Assembly: GCF_000632225.1 (NCBI RefSeq)
Contig: NZ_JFYV01000053.1
Span: forward strand, 120,692-184,691
DNA length: 64,000 nt
DNA from: Sphingomonas sp. RIT328
GTDB lineage: Bacteria; Pseudomonadota; Alphaproteobacteria; Sphingomonadales; Sphingomonadaceae
Reading direction: 5' to 3'
Under the pieces are notes generated by a model. The model did not search any database. It saw nothing but the letters and a program-made list of their open reading frames with translations, and was not told the origin of the DNA. Shown here piece after piece: positions 7,903-16,377 of the stretch (position 1 is the first letter of the stretch; the number at the start of each line of letters is the position of its first letter). The translations under genes were made by a program, and so were the position numbers.

Positions 7903-9333
7903 GTGAGCGACTCATCCGCCTCGCGCTGTCTCGCGCTCGTTTTCCCGTGGCTCGCGGTCGATCGGCTGCGGCTGACGCGGCCGCATCTGTTTGCCGGGCG
8001 CGCGGCGGCGCCGGTCGCCTGCGTCGAGGGCAAGGGCGCGGCGCAGCAGCTCAGCGCGATCGATGCGGCGGCGGCGCGGCTCGGGCTGACGGTGGGTGCG
8101 ACTTTGGTCGAGGCGCTGCGGCTCGCGCCCGATCTCGAGACGTTTCCCGCTGATCCGCATGCCGACATGGACTGGCTCGACCGGCTTGCCGAGGAGGCGA
8201 GCCGCTATGGCGATGCGCTGGCGATGCCGCCGGACGCGGTGGTGGTGGTGATTCGCAGCGCGGACGAGCGGGCGCTGCTCGCCGAGGTCGAGGCGCGGCT
8301 GGCGCGGCGCGGCGTCGCGGCGCGGGTGGCGCTCGGCGATACGCCTGCGATCGCCTGCGCCCTCGCCCGCCATGCCGGTGCGCCGGCCCCCGACGAGACG
8401 CGCGCAGTGCGCCGCCTGCCGGTCGCGGCGCTGGGGCTCGAGGCGGAGACGGCGGCGGCGCTCACCGCGGCGGGGCTGCGCACGATCGGCGAGGTGATGG
8501 CGCGGCCGGCGCGTGAGCTGGCGGCGCATTTCGGTGCGGAGGTCATCACGGCGCTGCACGCGCTCGATGCGCCGGCGCGGCCCTGCATGCGGCGGGCGGT
8601 GTCGTCGCTCGACCGGCGCTTCGACGCGCCGCTCGCCGGGGAGGCGGTGGCGGCGGCGCTCGCGGCTCTGGCGGACGAGGCGGCGGCGATGCTGGCGGCG
8701 CGCGGGCAGGGCGGGCGACGCTGGCAGGCCTGGCTGTTCCGGTCCGACGGGCCGGTGCGGCGGCTGCACGCGGAGAGCGAGGCGTCGCGCGATGTCGCGT
8801 CGGTGGCGCGTCGTCTCGCCGAGCAGGTCGGGACTGGCGGGGCGGGAATCGAGCCGGGCTATGATCACGTGCGGCTGGAGGTGACGCTTGCCGACCGGCT
8901 CGATGCGGCGCTGCTGCGGCTCGATGGCGGCGACGCGGGGGCGCCGGTACCGCCGGTCCGCCGCAAGGCGCGTGGCGGCGGGCGGTCGGTCGACGGGCAG
9001 GCCGAGCTGCTGCTGCTGCCCGCCGCCGCGCCGGTGGGGGCGATCGCCGAGAGCGACGCGCGGCCGATCCATCTGTTCGACCCGCCGCAGCGGATCGAGG
9101 GCGTGCTCGATTCGCCTGAGGGCGCGCCGCTGCGCTTCCGCTGGCGACGGCGCGTGCATGACGTCGCACGCGCCGCCGGGCCGGAGCGGATCGCGGGCGA
9201 ATGGTGGCGGCACGACGCCGCCGGACTGCGCGATTATTACCGCATCGAAGATCGCCGCGGCCGCCGCCTGTGGATCTTCCACGCCGCCGACGAGGGTGCG
9301 CGGGCGTGGTACGTGCATGGCGTGTTCGCCTGA
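7903..9333 (+). CDS. imuB: ImuB-like Y-family polymerase homologue (SOS mutagenesis)
   Basis: A 476-aa protein of the ImuB family: catalytically inactive Y-family polymerase relatives that link ImuA and DnaE2 to the beta clamp during error-prone repair. The N-terminus (RCLALVFPWLAVDRLRL) lacks the catalytic Asp of true Y polymerases. Little-finger-like and C-terminal parts are intact, ending with the family block RDYYRIEDRRGRRLWIF and YVHGVFA. GTG 7903 is preferred over ATG 7873 because the LexA box lies directly before it. Normally imuB sits between imuA and dnaE2; neither is here, as the left neighbour is tRNA-Gly and the right a repeat island. The palm segment near residues 115-125 looks shortened. 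Confidence 0.85.
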   Translation: MSDSSASRCLALVFPWLAVDRLRLTRPHLFAGRAAAPVACVEGKGAAQQLSAIDAAAARLGLTVGATLVEALRLAPDLETFPADPHADMDWLDRLAEEASRYGDALAMPPDAVVVVIRSADERALLAEVEARLARRGVAARVALGDTPAIACALARHAGAPAPDETRAVRRLPVAALGLEAETAAALTAAGLRTIGEVMARPARELAAHFGAEVITALHALDAPARPCMRRAVSSLDRRFDAPLAGEAVAAALAALADEAAAMLAARGQGGRRWQAWLFRSDGPVRRLHAESEASRDVASVARRLAEQVGTGGAGIEPGYDHVRLEVTLADRLDAALLRLDGGDAGAPVPPVRRKARGGGRSVDGQAELLLLPAAAPVGAIAESDARPIHLFDPPQRIEGVLDSPEGAPLRFRWRRRVHDVARAAGPERIAGEWWRHDAAGLRDYYRIEDRRGRRLWIFHAADEGARAWYVHGVFA

Positions 9334-9370
9334 GGGGCGTGCGCGATCGTCGCGTTCCCCAGGTAGATGT

Positions 9371-9824
9371 CGCGCGGAGGCGCGGAGGGCGCGGAGGGGA
9401 GCGGCGAGACGTTCGGATCGTCTTCGGCGAATCAGGTGGGTCTTGGGTGGCCACGTTCATGGTGGGGCGTCTGCTAACGACTGCGCCGCAGCGAGCGGTC
9501 GGCTTGATCAGCAGCGATACGCCGGCGGCACGCTCGGCCTCACCCAAAAGTGCGTCGTCACCCCGGACCTGTTCCGGGGTCCATCGTGCCGCGACAATAC
9601 CGTCTTCCGCACATGCGGAACCGTGGATGCCGGAACATGTCCGGTATGCCAGAGAGTGTGTCGCAGAGGTCTCGTCGAAGTGGACGTGGCGCGCGTGAGC
9701 CACTTGGTCGTTGGTCGCGCGGAGCGAAGGCGGTTTGGCTCGCCGGGCCCAAGGCCATCGCGAGCCAGTCCGACGCCGGCCCCGGACGGTGCCTCTCCGC
9801 GCCTCCGCGCCTCCGCGTGAACCC
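9371..9824 (+). repeat. Repeat island with inverted octamer arrays and a palindromic REP
   Basis: This fills most of the 593-bp non-coding gap between imuB and tyrA. At 9371-9399 is a run of GCGCGGAG-type units; at 9793-9824 the reverse-oriented array of CTCCGCGC units ends in GTGAACCC. Between them, 9556-9584 carries a palindrome (CCCCGGACCTGTTCCGGGG) with a partner in opposite sense at about 9622-9649, a REP type frequent in alphaproteobacteria. Short open frames here have repeat-derived composition and I do not accept any as genes. Confidence 0.75.
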
Positions 9825-9926
9825 ATCCGGCGCCGTCGCCTGAGACAGCACGCGCTGCAATACGGGCTGCACCCTCTGCACCCTCTGCACTCTCCGTGCG
9901 CACCAACGATCCGCCCGCAGGCGCCG

Positions 9927-10832
9927 TCAGTGCGTCCGGCCGAAATCCGGTTTGGCGTCGTCCTGTCCCTGTTCGATGATCGAGCGGCGGATCGCGCGGG
10001 TGCGGGTGAACAGGTCGAACAACTGGTCGCCGTCGCCCCAGCGGATCGCGCGTTGCAGCATCGTCACGTCTTCGGTCAGGCGCTGGAGGATCTCCAGCAC
10101 CGCCTCGCGGTTGTTGAGGAAGACGTCGCGCCACATCACCGGGTCGGAGGCGGCGATGCGGGTGAAGTCGCGAAAGCCGCCGGCGGAGAATTTGATCACC
10201 TCGCTCTGCGTCACGCCTTCGAGGTCGCTGGCGGTGCCGACGATCGAATAGGCGATGAGGTGCGGCACGTGGCTGGTCACCGCGAGGACGAGGTCGTGGT
10301 GGCGCGGCGTCATGATCTCCACTTGCGCGCCGAGCGCCTCCCAGAACGCCCGCAGCCGCGCGACCGGTGCCTCGGCGGTGCCCTCCTCGGGCGTCAGGAT
10401 GCACCAGCGGCCGCGGAACAGCGTCGCGAAGCCCGCTTCCGGCCCGCTATGCTCGGTGCCGGCGACCGGATGACCGGGGACGATCGTCGCCTGTGGCAGC
10501 ACCGCGCGCAGCGCCGCGATCACGCTCGCCTTGGATCCGCCGACGTCGCTGACGATCGCCTCGGCGGGCAGGTCGTCGGCGAACTCCGCGGCGACCGCGC
10601 CCATCGCGCCGACGGGGACGCAGAGCATCACCAGATCGGCATCGATCACCGCCGCGCCGGCGCTGTCGGCGACATCGTCGGTCAGGTCGATGCGCACCGC
10701 GGTGGCGCGTACCGCGGGATCGGCGTCATAGCCGGTGATCCGCACCGTCGGCATCGCCTGCCGCACCGCGCGGGCGACCGACGAGCCGATCAGCCCGAGG
10801 CCGATGATCGTGACGCGCGCGAAGGGCAGCAT
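9927..10832 (-). CDS. tyrA: Prephenate/arogenate dehydrogenase
   Basis: Oxidative decarboxylation of prephenate (or arogenate) in tyrosine biosynthesis, 301 aa, cytoplasmic. The Rossmann motif GLGLIGSS is at the N-terminus. SDVGGSKASV and GHPVAGTEHSGPEAG (with the catalytic His) match the TyrA family, as does the helical dimerisation domain with TSHVPHLIAY. No chorismate mutase domain is fused and no ACT domain is seen. Its ATG overlaps the hisC stop (TGATG), so the two are translationally coupled, a common alphaproteobacterial arrangement in which the HisC-like aminotransferase also serves aromatic amino acids. Confidence 0.95.
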   Translation of the reverse strand: MLPFARVTIIGLGLIGSSVARAVRQAMPTVRITGYDADPAVRATAVRIDLTDDVADSAGAAVIDADLVMLCVPVGAMGAVAAEFADDLPAEAIVSDVGGSKASVIAALRAVLPQATIVPGHPVAGTEHSGPEAGFATLFRGRWCILTPEEGTAEAPVARLRAFWEALGAQVEIMTPRHHDLVLAVTSHVPHLIAYSIVGTASDLEGVTQSEVIKFSAGGFRDFTRIAASDPVMWRDVFLNNREAVLEILQRLTEDVTMLQRAIRWGDGDQLFDLFTRTRAIRRSIIEQGQDDAKPDFGRTH

Positions 10833-11926
10833 CAGCCGGCGCGCTCGACCTCGGCGCGCAGCACCGCGACCACGTCGCGCATCTCGCTCTCGCTGCCGAT
10901 GGTAATGCGCAGCGCCTGCGGCAGGCCCTGGCCGGGCAACCAGCGCGTCGCATAGCCCGCCGCCATCAGCGCCTTATAGCCATCCTCCGCGGTGAGCAGG
11001 CCCTCGAACAGCACCAGCACGAAATTGGCCTTGCTCGGCACCGCGCGCAGGCCGGGGATGGCATCGACCTGATCGCTGAACCACTGCCGCCACGTGCGGT
11101 TGTGCTCGCGGCTGCGCGCGACGAATCCATGGTCGCCGAGCGCGGCGATCGCCGCCGCCTGCGCGCCGATGCTGAACGCGAAGGGCGCGCGGATGCGATG
11201 CATCGCCGCGATGATCTCGGGCGCGGCATAGCCCCAGCCGACGCGTTCGGAAGCGAGCCCGAAGATCTTGGAGAAGGTGCGCGTCACCAGCACGTTGGAC
11301 GCGGTGCGCGCGAGTTCGAGGCCGCCGTCGTCATCCTCGGGATCGAGATATTCGGTATAGGCCTGATCGAGCACCAGCAGCACCGAGGCAGGCAGGCCGG
11401 CGTGCAGCCGCGCGATCTCCGCAGCCGTCGCATAGGTGCCGGTCGGGTTGTTGGGATTGGCGACGAAGACGACCTTGGTCCGCTCGGTGACCGCGGCGAG
11501 GATCGCGTCGACATCGGTGGCATAATCGCGGTCGGCGACGATCACCGGCGTCGCGCCGACGCGGCGCGTCGCGATCTCATAGACCGCGAAGCCGTAGCGG
11601 ACGTGGATGATCTCGTCGCCCGGCCCGGCGAAGGTGCCGGCGGCGAGGTGGAGCACCTCGTCCGATCCGGTGCCGTAGATCAGCCGCTCCGCCTCGACGC
11701 CGTAATGCGCGGCGAGCGCGGCGCGCAGGTCGACCGCGGCGGCGTCCGGATAGCGTTCGAGGTGATCGGCGGCGGCGCGATAGGCGGCGCGCGCCGGCTC
11801 GGGCGTGCCGAACGGATTTTCGTTGGACGAGAGTTTGACGACCTTGCGGCCGTCCTCGCTGGTGGCGCGGCCGGGAACATAGGGCGCGATGCCGAGAATC
11901 CACGGCTTGGGAGCAGGTGCGGTCAT
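10832..11926 (-). CDS. hisC: Histidinol-phosphate / aromatic aminotransferase
   Basis: PLP-dependent class I/II aminotransferase, 364 aa, converting imidazole-acetol phosphate to histidinol phosphate and often able to transaminate prephenate or phenylpyruvate. It shows the HisC N-terminal motif KLSSNENPFG, the cofactor region YGTGSDEVL, NPNNPTGT, and the Schiff-base Lys near residue 219 in TRTFSKIFGLA. The ATG at 11926 gives the usual HisC N-terminus; the open frame runs about 270 codons further upstream without homology. Coupling to tyrA and absence of other his genes point to a role in tyrosine/phenylalanine synthesis. The 141-bp gap to divergent metX shows no riboswitch I can recognise. 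Confidence 0.94.
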   Translation of the reverse strand: MTAPAPKPWILGIAPYVPGRATSEDGRKVVKLSSNENPFGTPEPARAAYRAAADHLERYPDAAAVDLRAALAAHYGVEAERLIYGTGSDEVLHLAAGTFAGPGDEIIHVRYGFAVYEIATRRVGATPVIVADRDYATDVDAILAAVTERTKVVFVANPNNPTGTYATAAEIARLHAGLPASVLLVLDQAYTEYLDPEDDDGGLELARTASNVLVTRTFSKIFGLASERVGWGYAAPEIIAAMHRIRAPFAFSIGAQAAAIAALGDHGFVARSREHNRTWRQWFSDQVDAIPGLRAVPSKANFVLVLFEGLLTAEDGYKALMAAGYATRWLPGQGLPQALRITIGSESEMRDVVAVLRAEVERAG

Positions 11927-12067
11927 GCGCGTGGCTGTAAGCGGGAATGGCGGGCAAGCCAATCCTGTGGCCTGCACCGGCTCTGCGCCTTGCGCGCACA
12001 AACCGCCTGCACCCGTGCCCAGAGACGGCGGTTGTATTGTCGGGCGCAGCGCCGTAGCGACCGGGGG

Positions 12068-13183
12068 ATGACCGCGGATGACCGTTTCGGATGCAATCGG
12101 CTGGCGACGCTGCCGGGGCCGCTGCGACTCGACGGCGGCGTGCTGCTGTCGCCGGTCGAGATCGCCTATCAGACCTATGGCACGCTCGCGGCGGACGGTG
12201 GCAATGCGATCCTCGTCTGCCATGCGCTGACCGGTGACCAGCATGTCGCCTCCGCGCATCCCCGCACCGGCAAGCCGGGCTGGTGGACGCGGCTGATCGG
12301 GCCGGGCAAGCCGATCGATCCGGCGCGCGACTTCGTCATCTGCACCAACGTGATCGGCAGCTGCATGGGATCGTCCGGGCCGGCGAGCGTCAATCCGGCG
12401 ACCGGGCGGCCGTGGGGGATGCGCTTTCCGGTCATCACCATCCGCGACATGGTGCGCGCTCAGGCGATGCTGCTCGATCATCTCGGCGTCGCGCGGCTGA
12501 AGGCGGTGGTCGGCGGATCGATGGGCGGTATGCAGGCGCTGAGCTGGGCGGCGACCTTTCCCGATCGCGTCGCGGCGGCGGTGGTGATCGCCTCGACCGC
12601 GCGCCATTCGGCGCAGAACATCGCCTTCCACGAGGTCGGGCGACAGGCGATCATGGCCGACCCCAAGTGGAACGGCGGCGACTATTATGGCGGCGAGCCG
12701 CCGGCCGCCGGCCTCGCGGTGGCGCGGATGGCGGCGCATATCACCTATCTGTCGGAGGCCGGGCTCACCGAGAAGTTCGGCCGCCGGCTACAGGCGCGGG
12801 AGGCGAAGAGCTTCGGCTTCGACGCGGACTTCCAGGTCGAAAGCTATCTGCGCCACCAGGGGCTGAGCTTCGTCGACCGGTTCGACGCCAATTCCTATCT
12901 CTACATCACCCGCGCGCTCGATTATTTCGACCTTGCCGAGGAACATGGCGGGCTGCTCGCCAACGCCTTCCGCGGCGGCACGACGCGCTTCTGCCTGGTC
13001 AGCTTCGATACCGACTGGCTGTATCCGACCCTCGAATCGCGCAACATCGTGCAGGCGCTCAACGCCGCCGGCGCGCCGGTCAGCTTCGTCGAGCTGACGA
13101 GTCCCTATGGCCATGACGCCTTCCTGCTCGACGCGCCCGAGATGAACCGCGTGGTCGACGGCTTCCTGCGCGGCGGGCGATGA
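12068..13183 (+). CDS. metX: Homoserine O-acyltransferase
   Basis: Activates homoserine with an acyl-CoA for methionine synthesis; 371 aa, alpha/beta-hydrolase fold. The nucleophile elbow GGSMGGMQ carries the catalytic Ser, and Asp and His appear near SFDTDWL and YGHDAFLLD. Substrate-tunnel motifs CHALTGDQH and GSCMGSSGP are typical of MetX. Whether acetyl- or succinyl-CoA is used cannot be decided by eye; several alphaproteobacterial MetX enzymes use succinyl-CoA. ATG 12068 is chosen because homology starts there. The stop overlaps metW by 4 bp, giving the standard metXW pair. Confidence 0.95.
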   Translation: MTADDRFGCNRLATLPGPLRLDGGVLLSPVEIAYQTYGTLAADGGNAILVCHALTGDQHVASAHPRTGKPGWWTRLIGPGKPIDPARDFVICTNVIGSCMGSSGPASVNPATGRPWGMRFPVITIRDMVRAQAMLLDHLGVARLKAVVGGSMGGMQALSWAATFPDRVAAAVVIASTARHSAQNIAFHEVGRQAIMADPKWNGGDYYGGEPPAAGLAVARMAAHITYLSEAGLTEKFGRRLQAREAKSFGFDADFQVESYLRHQGLSFVDRFDANSYLYITRALDYFDLAEEHGGLLANAFRGGTTRFCLVSFDTDWLYPTLESRNIVQALNAAGAPVSFVELTSPYGHDAFLLDAPEMNRVVDGFLRGGR

Positions 13184-13770
13184 GCATGCTGCGCCCCGAC
13201 CTTGCGGTGATCGCCGATCATGTCGCGCCGGGCAGTCGCGTGCTCGACATCGGCTGCGGCGACGGCGCGCTGATGGCGGCGTTACGCGACGCGCATGGCT
13301 GCGACGCGCGCGGGCTGGAGATCGATCCCGGCAACGTCGCCGCGGCGGTGGCGCGCGGCCTGTCGGTGATCCAGGGCGATGCCGACGTCGATCTCGCCGG
13401 CTATCCCGACCAGAGCTTCGACTATGCGATCCTCAGCCAGACGTTGCAGACCGCGCGCGCGCCCGACGTGGTGCTCGACCATCTGCTGCGCATCGGCCGG
13501 CGCGCCTTCGTCAGCTTTCCCAATTTCGCGCAATGGCGGGTGCGCGTGTCGTTGCTGTGGGGCGGGCGGATGCCGGTGACGCGGCAATTGCCCGAACAAT
13601 GGTATGACACCCCCAACATCCACCATGTCACGATCGACGATTTCCGCGCCTTCCTGCGCGACCGGCGGATCACGGTCGAGGGGGCATGGTTTCTGTCGGG
13701 CGATCGCCAGCGCAGTTCGGCGGCGGCCAATCTGCTCGCCCAGCATGCGATATTCCTGCTGCGACGCTAA
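13180..13770 (+). CDS. metW: Methionine biosynthesis protein MetW
   Basis: A 196-aa class I SAM-dependent methyltransferase-like protein that accompanies metX and is needed for full homoserine acyltransferase function in several proteobacteria. It has the SAM motif LDIGCGDG, SQTLQTARAPD, and the MetW-specific block FVSFPNFAQWRVR with GGRMPVTRQLPEQWYDTPN. It overlaps metX by 4 bp (ATGA). Confidence 0.95.
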   Translation: MSMLRPDLAVIADHVAPGSRVLDIGCGDGALMAALRDAHGCDARGLEIDPGNVAAAVARGLSVIQGDADVDLAGYPDQSFDYAILSQTLQTARAPDVVLDHLLRIGRRAFVSFPNFAQWRVRVSLLWGGRMPVTRQLPEQWYDTPNIHHVTIDDFRAFLRDRRITVEGAWFLSGDRQRSSAAANLLAQHAIFLLRR

Positions 13771-13806
13771 AGGTCGGTTCATTTCGGCCGTAACAGGGTT
13801 AAGGCG

Positions 13807-13831
13807 GGAACAATCCGGTGGAACAGAGGTT
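13807..13831 (+). promoter_or_regulatory. Candidate EcfG (general stress sigma) promoter
   Basis: GGAAC, 16 bp, then GGTT, against the alphaproteobacterial EcfG consensus GGAAC-N16/17-CGTT (one mismatch). It lies 26 bp before the ATG of the receiver protein, which makes that ATG, not the TTG at 13831, the likely start. Confidence 0.5.
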
Positions 13832-13857
13832 TGGCCTTGCCAATACCGGGACGTACG

Positions 13858-14256
13858 ATGACCAAGACCGTGCTGATTGTCGAAGACGAGATTTTCGTGG
13901 CACTCGACCTCGAGCGTATCCTGCTCGACGCGGGCTATACGGTCGCGGGTATCGCTGCCGACACCACGAGCGCGCTCGCCGCGGCGCCGCAATGCGGCTT
14001 CGCCTTCGTCGACGTCAACCTGCGCGACGGGGCGACCGGACCGGGGATCGCCGAGCAGATCGCCCGCGAACATGGCGTCAAGGTGGTGTTCGTCACCGCC
14101 AACCCGGCACAGATCGACAAGGGGCTCGACTGCGCGCTCGGCTACATCCGCAAGCCGTTCAGCGAGGCAGCTATTCTTGCCGCGGCGGCCTATGCGGCCG
14201 ATGGGCAGAAGCCCGCCAACGACGATATCGTCGTGACCGAACGGGATCGCGCCTAG
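13858..14256 (+). CDS. Single-domain response regulator (receiver only)
   Basis: A 132-aa receiver domain without output domain. The acidic pocket is VEDE (residues 7-10), the phospho-acceptor Asp lies in FVDVNLRDG, the switch Thr in FVTANP, and the conserved Lys in YIRKPF. It belongs to the group of stand-alone receivers found with HWE/HisKA_2 kinases, which often tune the general stress response. It lies tail to tail with such a kinase, 1 bp apart, and has an EcfG-like promoter. Partner phosphotransfer to or from that kinase is likely but inferred. Confidence 0.88.
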   Translation: MTKTVLIVEDEIFVALDLERILLDAGYTVAGIAADTTSALAAAPQCGFAFVDVNLRDGATGPGIAEQIAREHGVKVVFVTANPAQIDKGLDCALGYIRKPFSEAAILAAAAYAADGQKPANDDIVVTERDRA

Positions 14257-14257
14257 C

Positions 14258-15658
14258 TCAGTCCCGCCGGAAGGCGGCGAGCGGCACCGTCACCGTCATC
14301 ACCAGGCCTTCGGGCTGCCAGTCGCGACGGATGCTGCCGCCGAGCTGCCGCACCGCGGACAGTTCGATGAGCTGACTGCCGAAGCCGTCGGCGCCGGTGG
14401 GCGGGGTCACTTCCGGGCCACCGCGTTCGGTCCAGCACAGCTCGGCCGTGTCGGCGCCGCGCCGGATGCTGACCTCGACCGTGCCGGCGTCGGTGGCGAG
14501 CGCGCCATATTTGGTCGCATTGGTGGCGAGCTCATGGAACAGCAGCGCGAGCGGTGTCGCCGAGCGGTCGTCGATGGCGATCTCGTCGCCGGTGATGCGG
14601 ATCGGCGGCGCGTCGTCGCGGCGATAGGGTTCGAACAATTCGCCGAGTAGGCCGTGCAGACTGTCCTGCTGCGCGTTCGGCCGCGACTGGGGGCTGTGCG
14701 GGCGGACGAAGTCATGCGCGCGGCCGAGCGCGGTGATCCGCTCGCGCAGGTCGGCCGCGATCGGCGCGAAGCCCGGCTTGCTGCGCGCGGCGAACGAGAT
14801 GAGTCCCGAGATCACCGCGAAGATGTTCTTGATCCGGTGCGACAGCTCCTGGCTGATCAGCTCGCGTTCGTGCAGTGCCAGTTTCTGTTCGTGGATGTCG
14901 GTGCAGGTGCCGAACCAGCGGGTGACCTGCCCGGCGGCGTCGCGGATCGGGAGGGCACGGCCGAGCACCCAGCGATAGGTGCCGTCGAAATGGCGCAGCC
15001 GATATTCGATCTGATAGGGATCGCCGCTGGCGAGCGACTGCCGCCAGACCGCCCAGGCGCGCGCCTGATCGTCGGGGTGGAAGACGTCGTTCCAGCCCTC
15101 GCCGTCGGTCGAGCCGGGCGGCGTGCCGGTGAATTCATACCAGCGCGCATTGTAATAATCGTGATAGCCGTCGGGCAGCGTCGACCACACCATCTGCGGC
15201 ATCGTATCGGCGAGCGTGCGGAAGCGATCCTCGCTGTCGGTGAGCTGGCGGCGTGTCGCGCGCTCGGTCGCCCGCCAGGCCGCCGCGTCGCGGCTGTCGC
15301 GCAGCCGCGCCATGACATTGTCGGCGAGCACGCGCAGCCCCTGGCGCTGCAATGCCGTGAGTCCCCGACGCGGAATCGTGTCGATCACGCATAGCGAGCC
15401 GAGCGGCACACCGTCGTCCGAGACGAGCGGTGCCCCGGCATAGAAGCGCAGGTGCAGATCGCCGGTGACGAGCGCATTGTCGATGAAGCGCGGATCCTGC
15501 GTCGCGTCGGGCACGACCATGATATCCGGTTGCAGCATCGCATGCTGACAGAAGGACATCTCGCGCGGCGTCTCGGTCAGCGTCAGCCCGGTGCGCGCGA
15601 GGAAGACCTGTTCGTGCTCCTCGACCAGGCTGACCAGCGCGACCGGCGTGCCGCACAA
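14258..15658 (-). CDS. GAF-PAS-HWE family sensor histidine kinase
   Basis: Cytoplasmic sensor kinase with no membrane segment. An N-terminal GAF domain (TPREMSFCQHAML through PLGSLCVID) is followed by a PAS/PAC domain (residues about 155-270, with WNDVFHPDD). An HWE-type transmitter comes next: H-box ELSHRIKNIF with His near 273, N-box FHELATNATKYGAL, and CWTERGGPEV supplying the W-x-E signature. The TTG at 15658 is the only ordinary start codon, but it cuts the GAF domain. GAF-like sequence continues in frame upstream to a CTG at 15808 overlapping the ssb stop, so the true protein is probably about 50 residues longer. Confidence 0.85.
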   Translation of the reverse strand: MCGTPVALVSLVEEHEQVFLARTGLTLTETPREMSFCQHAMLQPDIMVVPDATQDPRFIDNALVTGDLHLRFYAGAPLVSDDGVPLGSLCVIDTIPRRGLTALQRQGLRVLADNVMARLRDSRDAAAWRATERATRRQLTDSEDRFRTLADTMPQMVWSTLPDGYHDYYNARWYEFTGTPPGSTDGEGWNDVFHPDDQARAWAVWRQSLASGDPYQIEYRLRHFDGTYRWVLGRALPIRDAAGQVTRWFGTCTDIHEQKLALHERELISQELSHRIKNIFAVISGLISFAARSKPGFAPIAADLRERITALGRAHDFVRPHSPQSRPNAQQDSLHGLLGELFEPYRRDDAPPIRITGDEIAIDDRSATPLALLFHELATNATKYGALATDAGTVEVSIRRGADTAELCWTERGGPEVTPPTGADGFGSQLIELSAVRQLGGSIRRDWQPEGLVMTVTVPLAAFRRD

Positions 15659-15804
15659 TGCCGCAGCAAAGTCGGTGATCTGGCGCAGCGCCGCGCCGTC
15701 GCGCAGCGAGTCGAGATCATAGGCCTCGATCGCGGCGCGGCGTGTCGCCTCGTCGACGCACCAGCCGGCTGCCGGCGTGGCGCAGGGCAGGGATGCAGGA
15801 TCGC

Positions 15805-16359
15805 TCAGAACGGCACGTCGTCGTCGAGATCGTCGGCGAAGCCTCCCGTCTGGCCGAAGCTGCCGCCGCCGCGGCTGCCGCCCGACGCGCCGCCGGTCCG
15901 GTTGCCGCCGCCATAGCCGCCGCCCGACGCACCGCCGAAGTCACCGCCACCATAATCGTCGCCGCCGCGGCTACCGCCGCCGCCGGCGCCGCCGCCCTGG
16001 CCGCCGCCGGGACCATCGAGCATCGTCAGCACGCTGTTGAAGCCCTGCAGCACGATCTCGGTCGAATATTTGTCGTTGCCCTGCTGGTCCTGCCATTTGC
16101 GCGTCTGCAACGCGCCTTCGATATAGACCTTGGAGCCCTTGCGCAGGAAGCGCTCGGCGACATTGGCCAGCCCTTCGTTGAAGATCGCGACCGAATGCCA
16201 TTCGGTCTTCTCCTTGCGCTCGCCGCTGTTCTTGTCCTTCCAGGATTCGGACGTCGCGATGCGCAGGTTGACCACCTTGCCGCCGTTCTGGAACGACCGC
16301 GATTCGGGGTCGCGCCCCAGGTTGCCGACGAGAATGACCTTGTTGACGCTACCCGCCAT
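15805..16359 (-). CDS. ssb: Single-stranded DNA-binding protein
   Basis: Binds and protects ssDNA in replication, recombination and repair; 184 aa. The OB-fold occupies residues 1-110 (NKVILVGNLGRDPE, WHSVAIFNEGLA, KGSKVYIEGAL), followed by a long Gly-rich linker and the conserved acidic tip DDDVPF that recruits partner proteins. It lies 18 bp downstream of feoB on the same strand. No recognisable LexA box precedes it within the short gap. Confidence 0.97.
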   Translation of the reverse strand: MAGSVNKVILVGNLGRDPESRSFQNGGKVVNLRIATSESWKDKNSGERKEKTEWHSVAIFNEGLANVAERFLRKGSKVYIEGALQTRKWQDQQGNDKYSTEIVLQGFNSVLTMLDGPGGGQGGGAGGGGSRGGDDYGGGDFGGASGGGYGGGNRTGGASGGSRGGGSFGQTGGFADDLDDDVPF

Positions 16360-16377
16360 GAACTGCCCCGAAAATGC

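Noticed and set aside
9371..9824. CRISPR array
   Set aside because: The units are tandem octamers without spacers, and no cas gene is present anywhere in the window.
9372..9840. Several open frames of 97-310 codons across the repeat island
   Set aside because: They translate octamer and REP repeats into Arg/Pro-rich strings without homology.
11927..12067. SAM-II or other methionine riboswitch before metX
   Set aside because: I looked for the conserved SAM-II core and hairpin pattern and found no match in the 141-bp divergent gap.
13831..13857. Longer N-terminus (TTG start) for the receiver protein
   Set aside because: It would begin at the end of the EcfG-like -10 element; the homology starts at ATG 13858.
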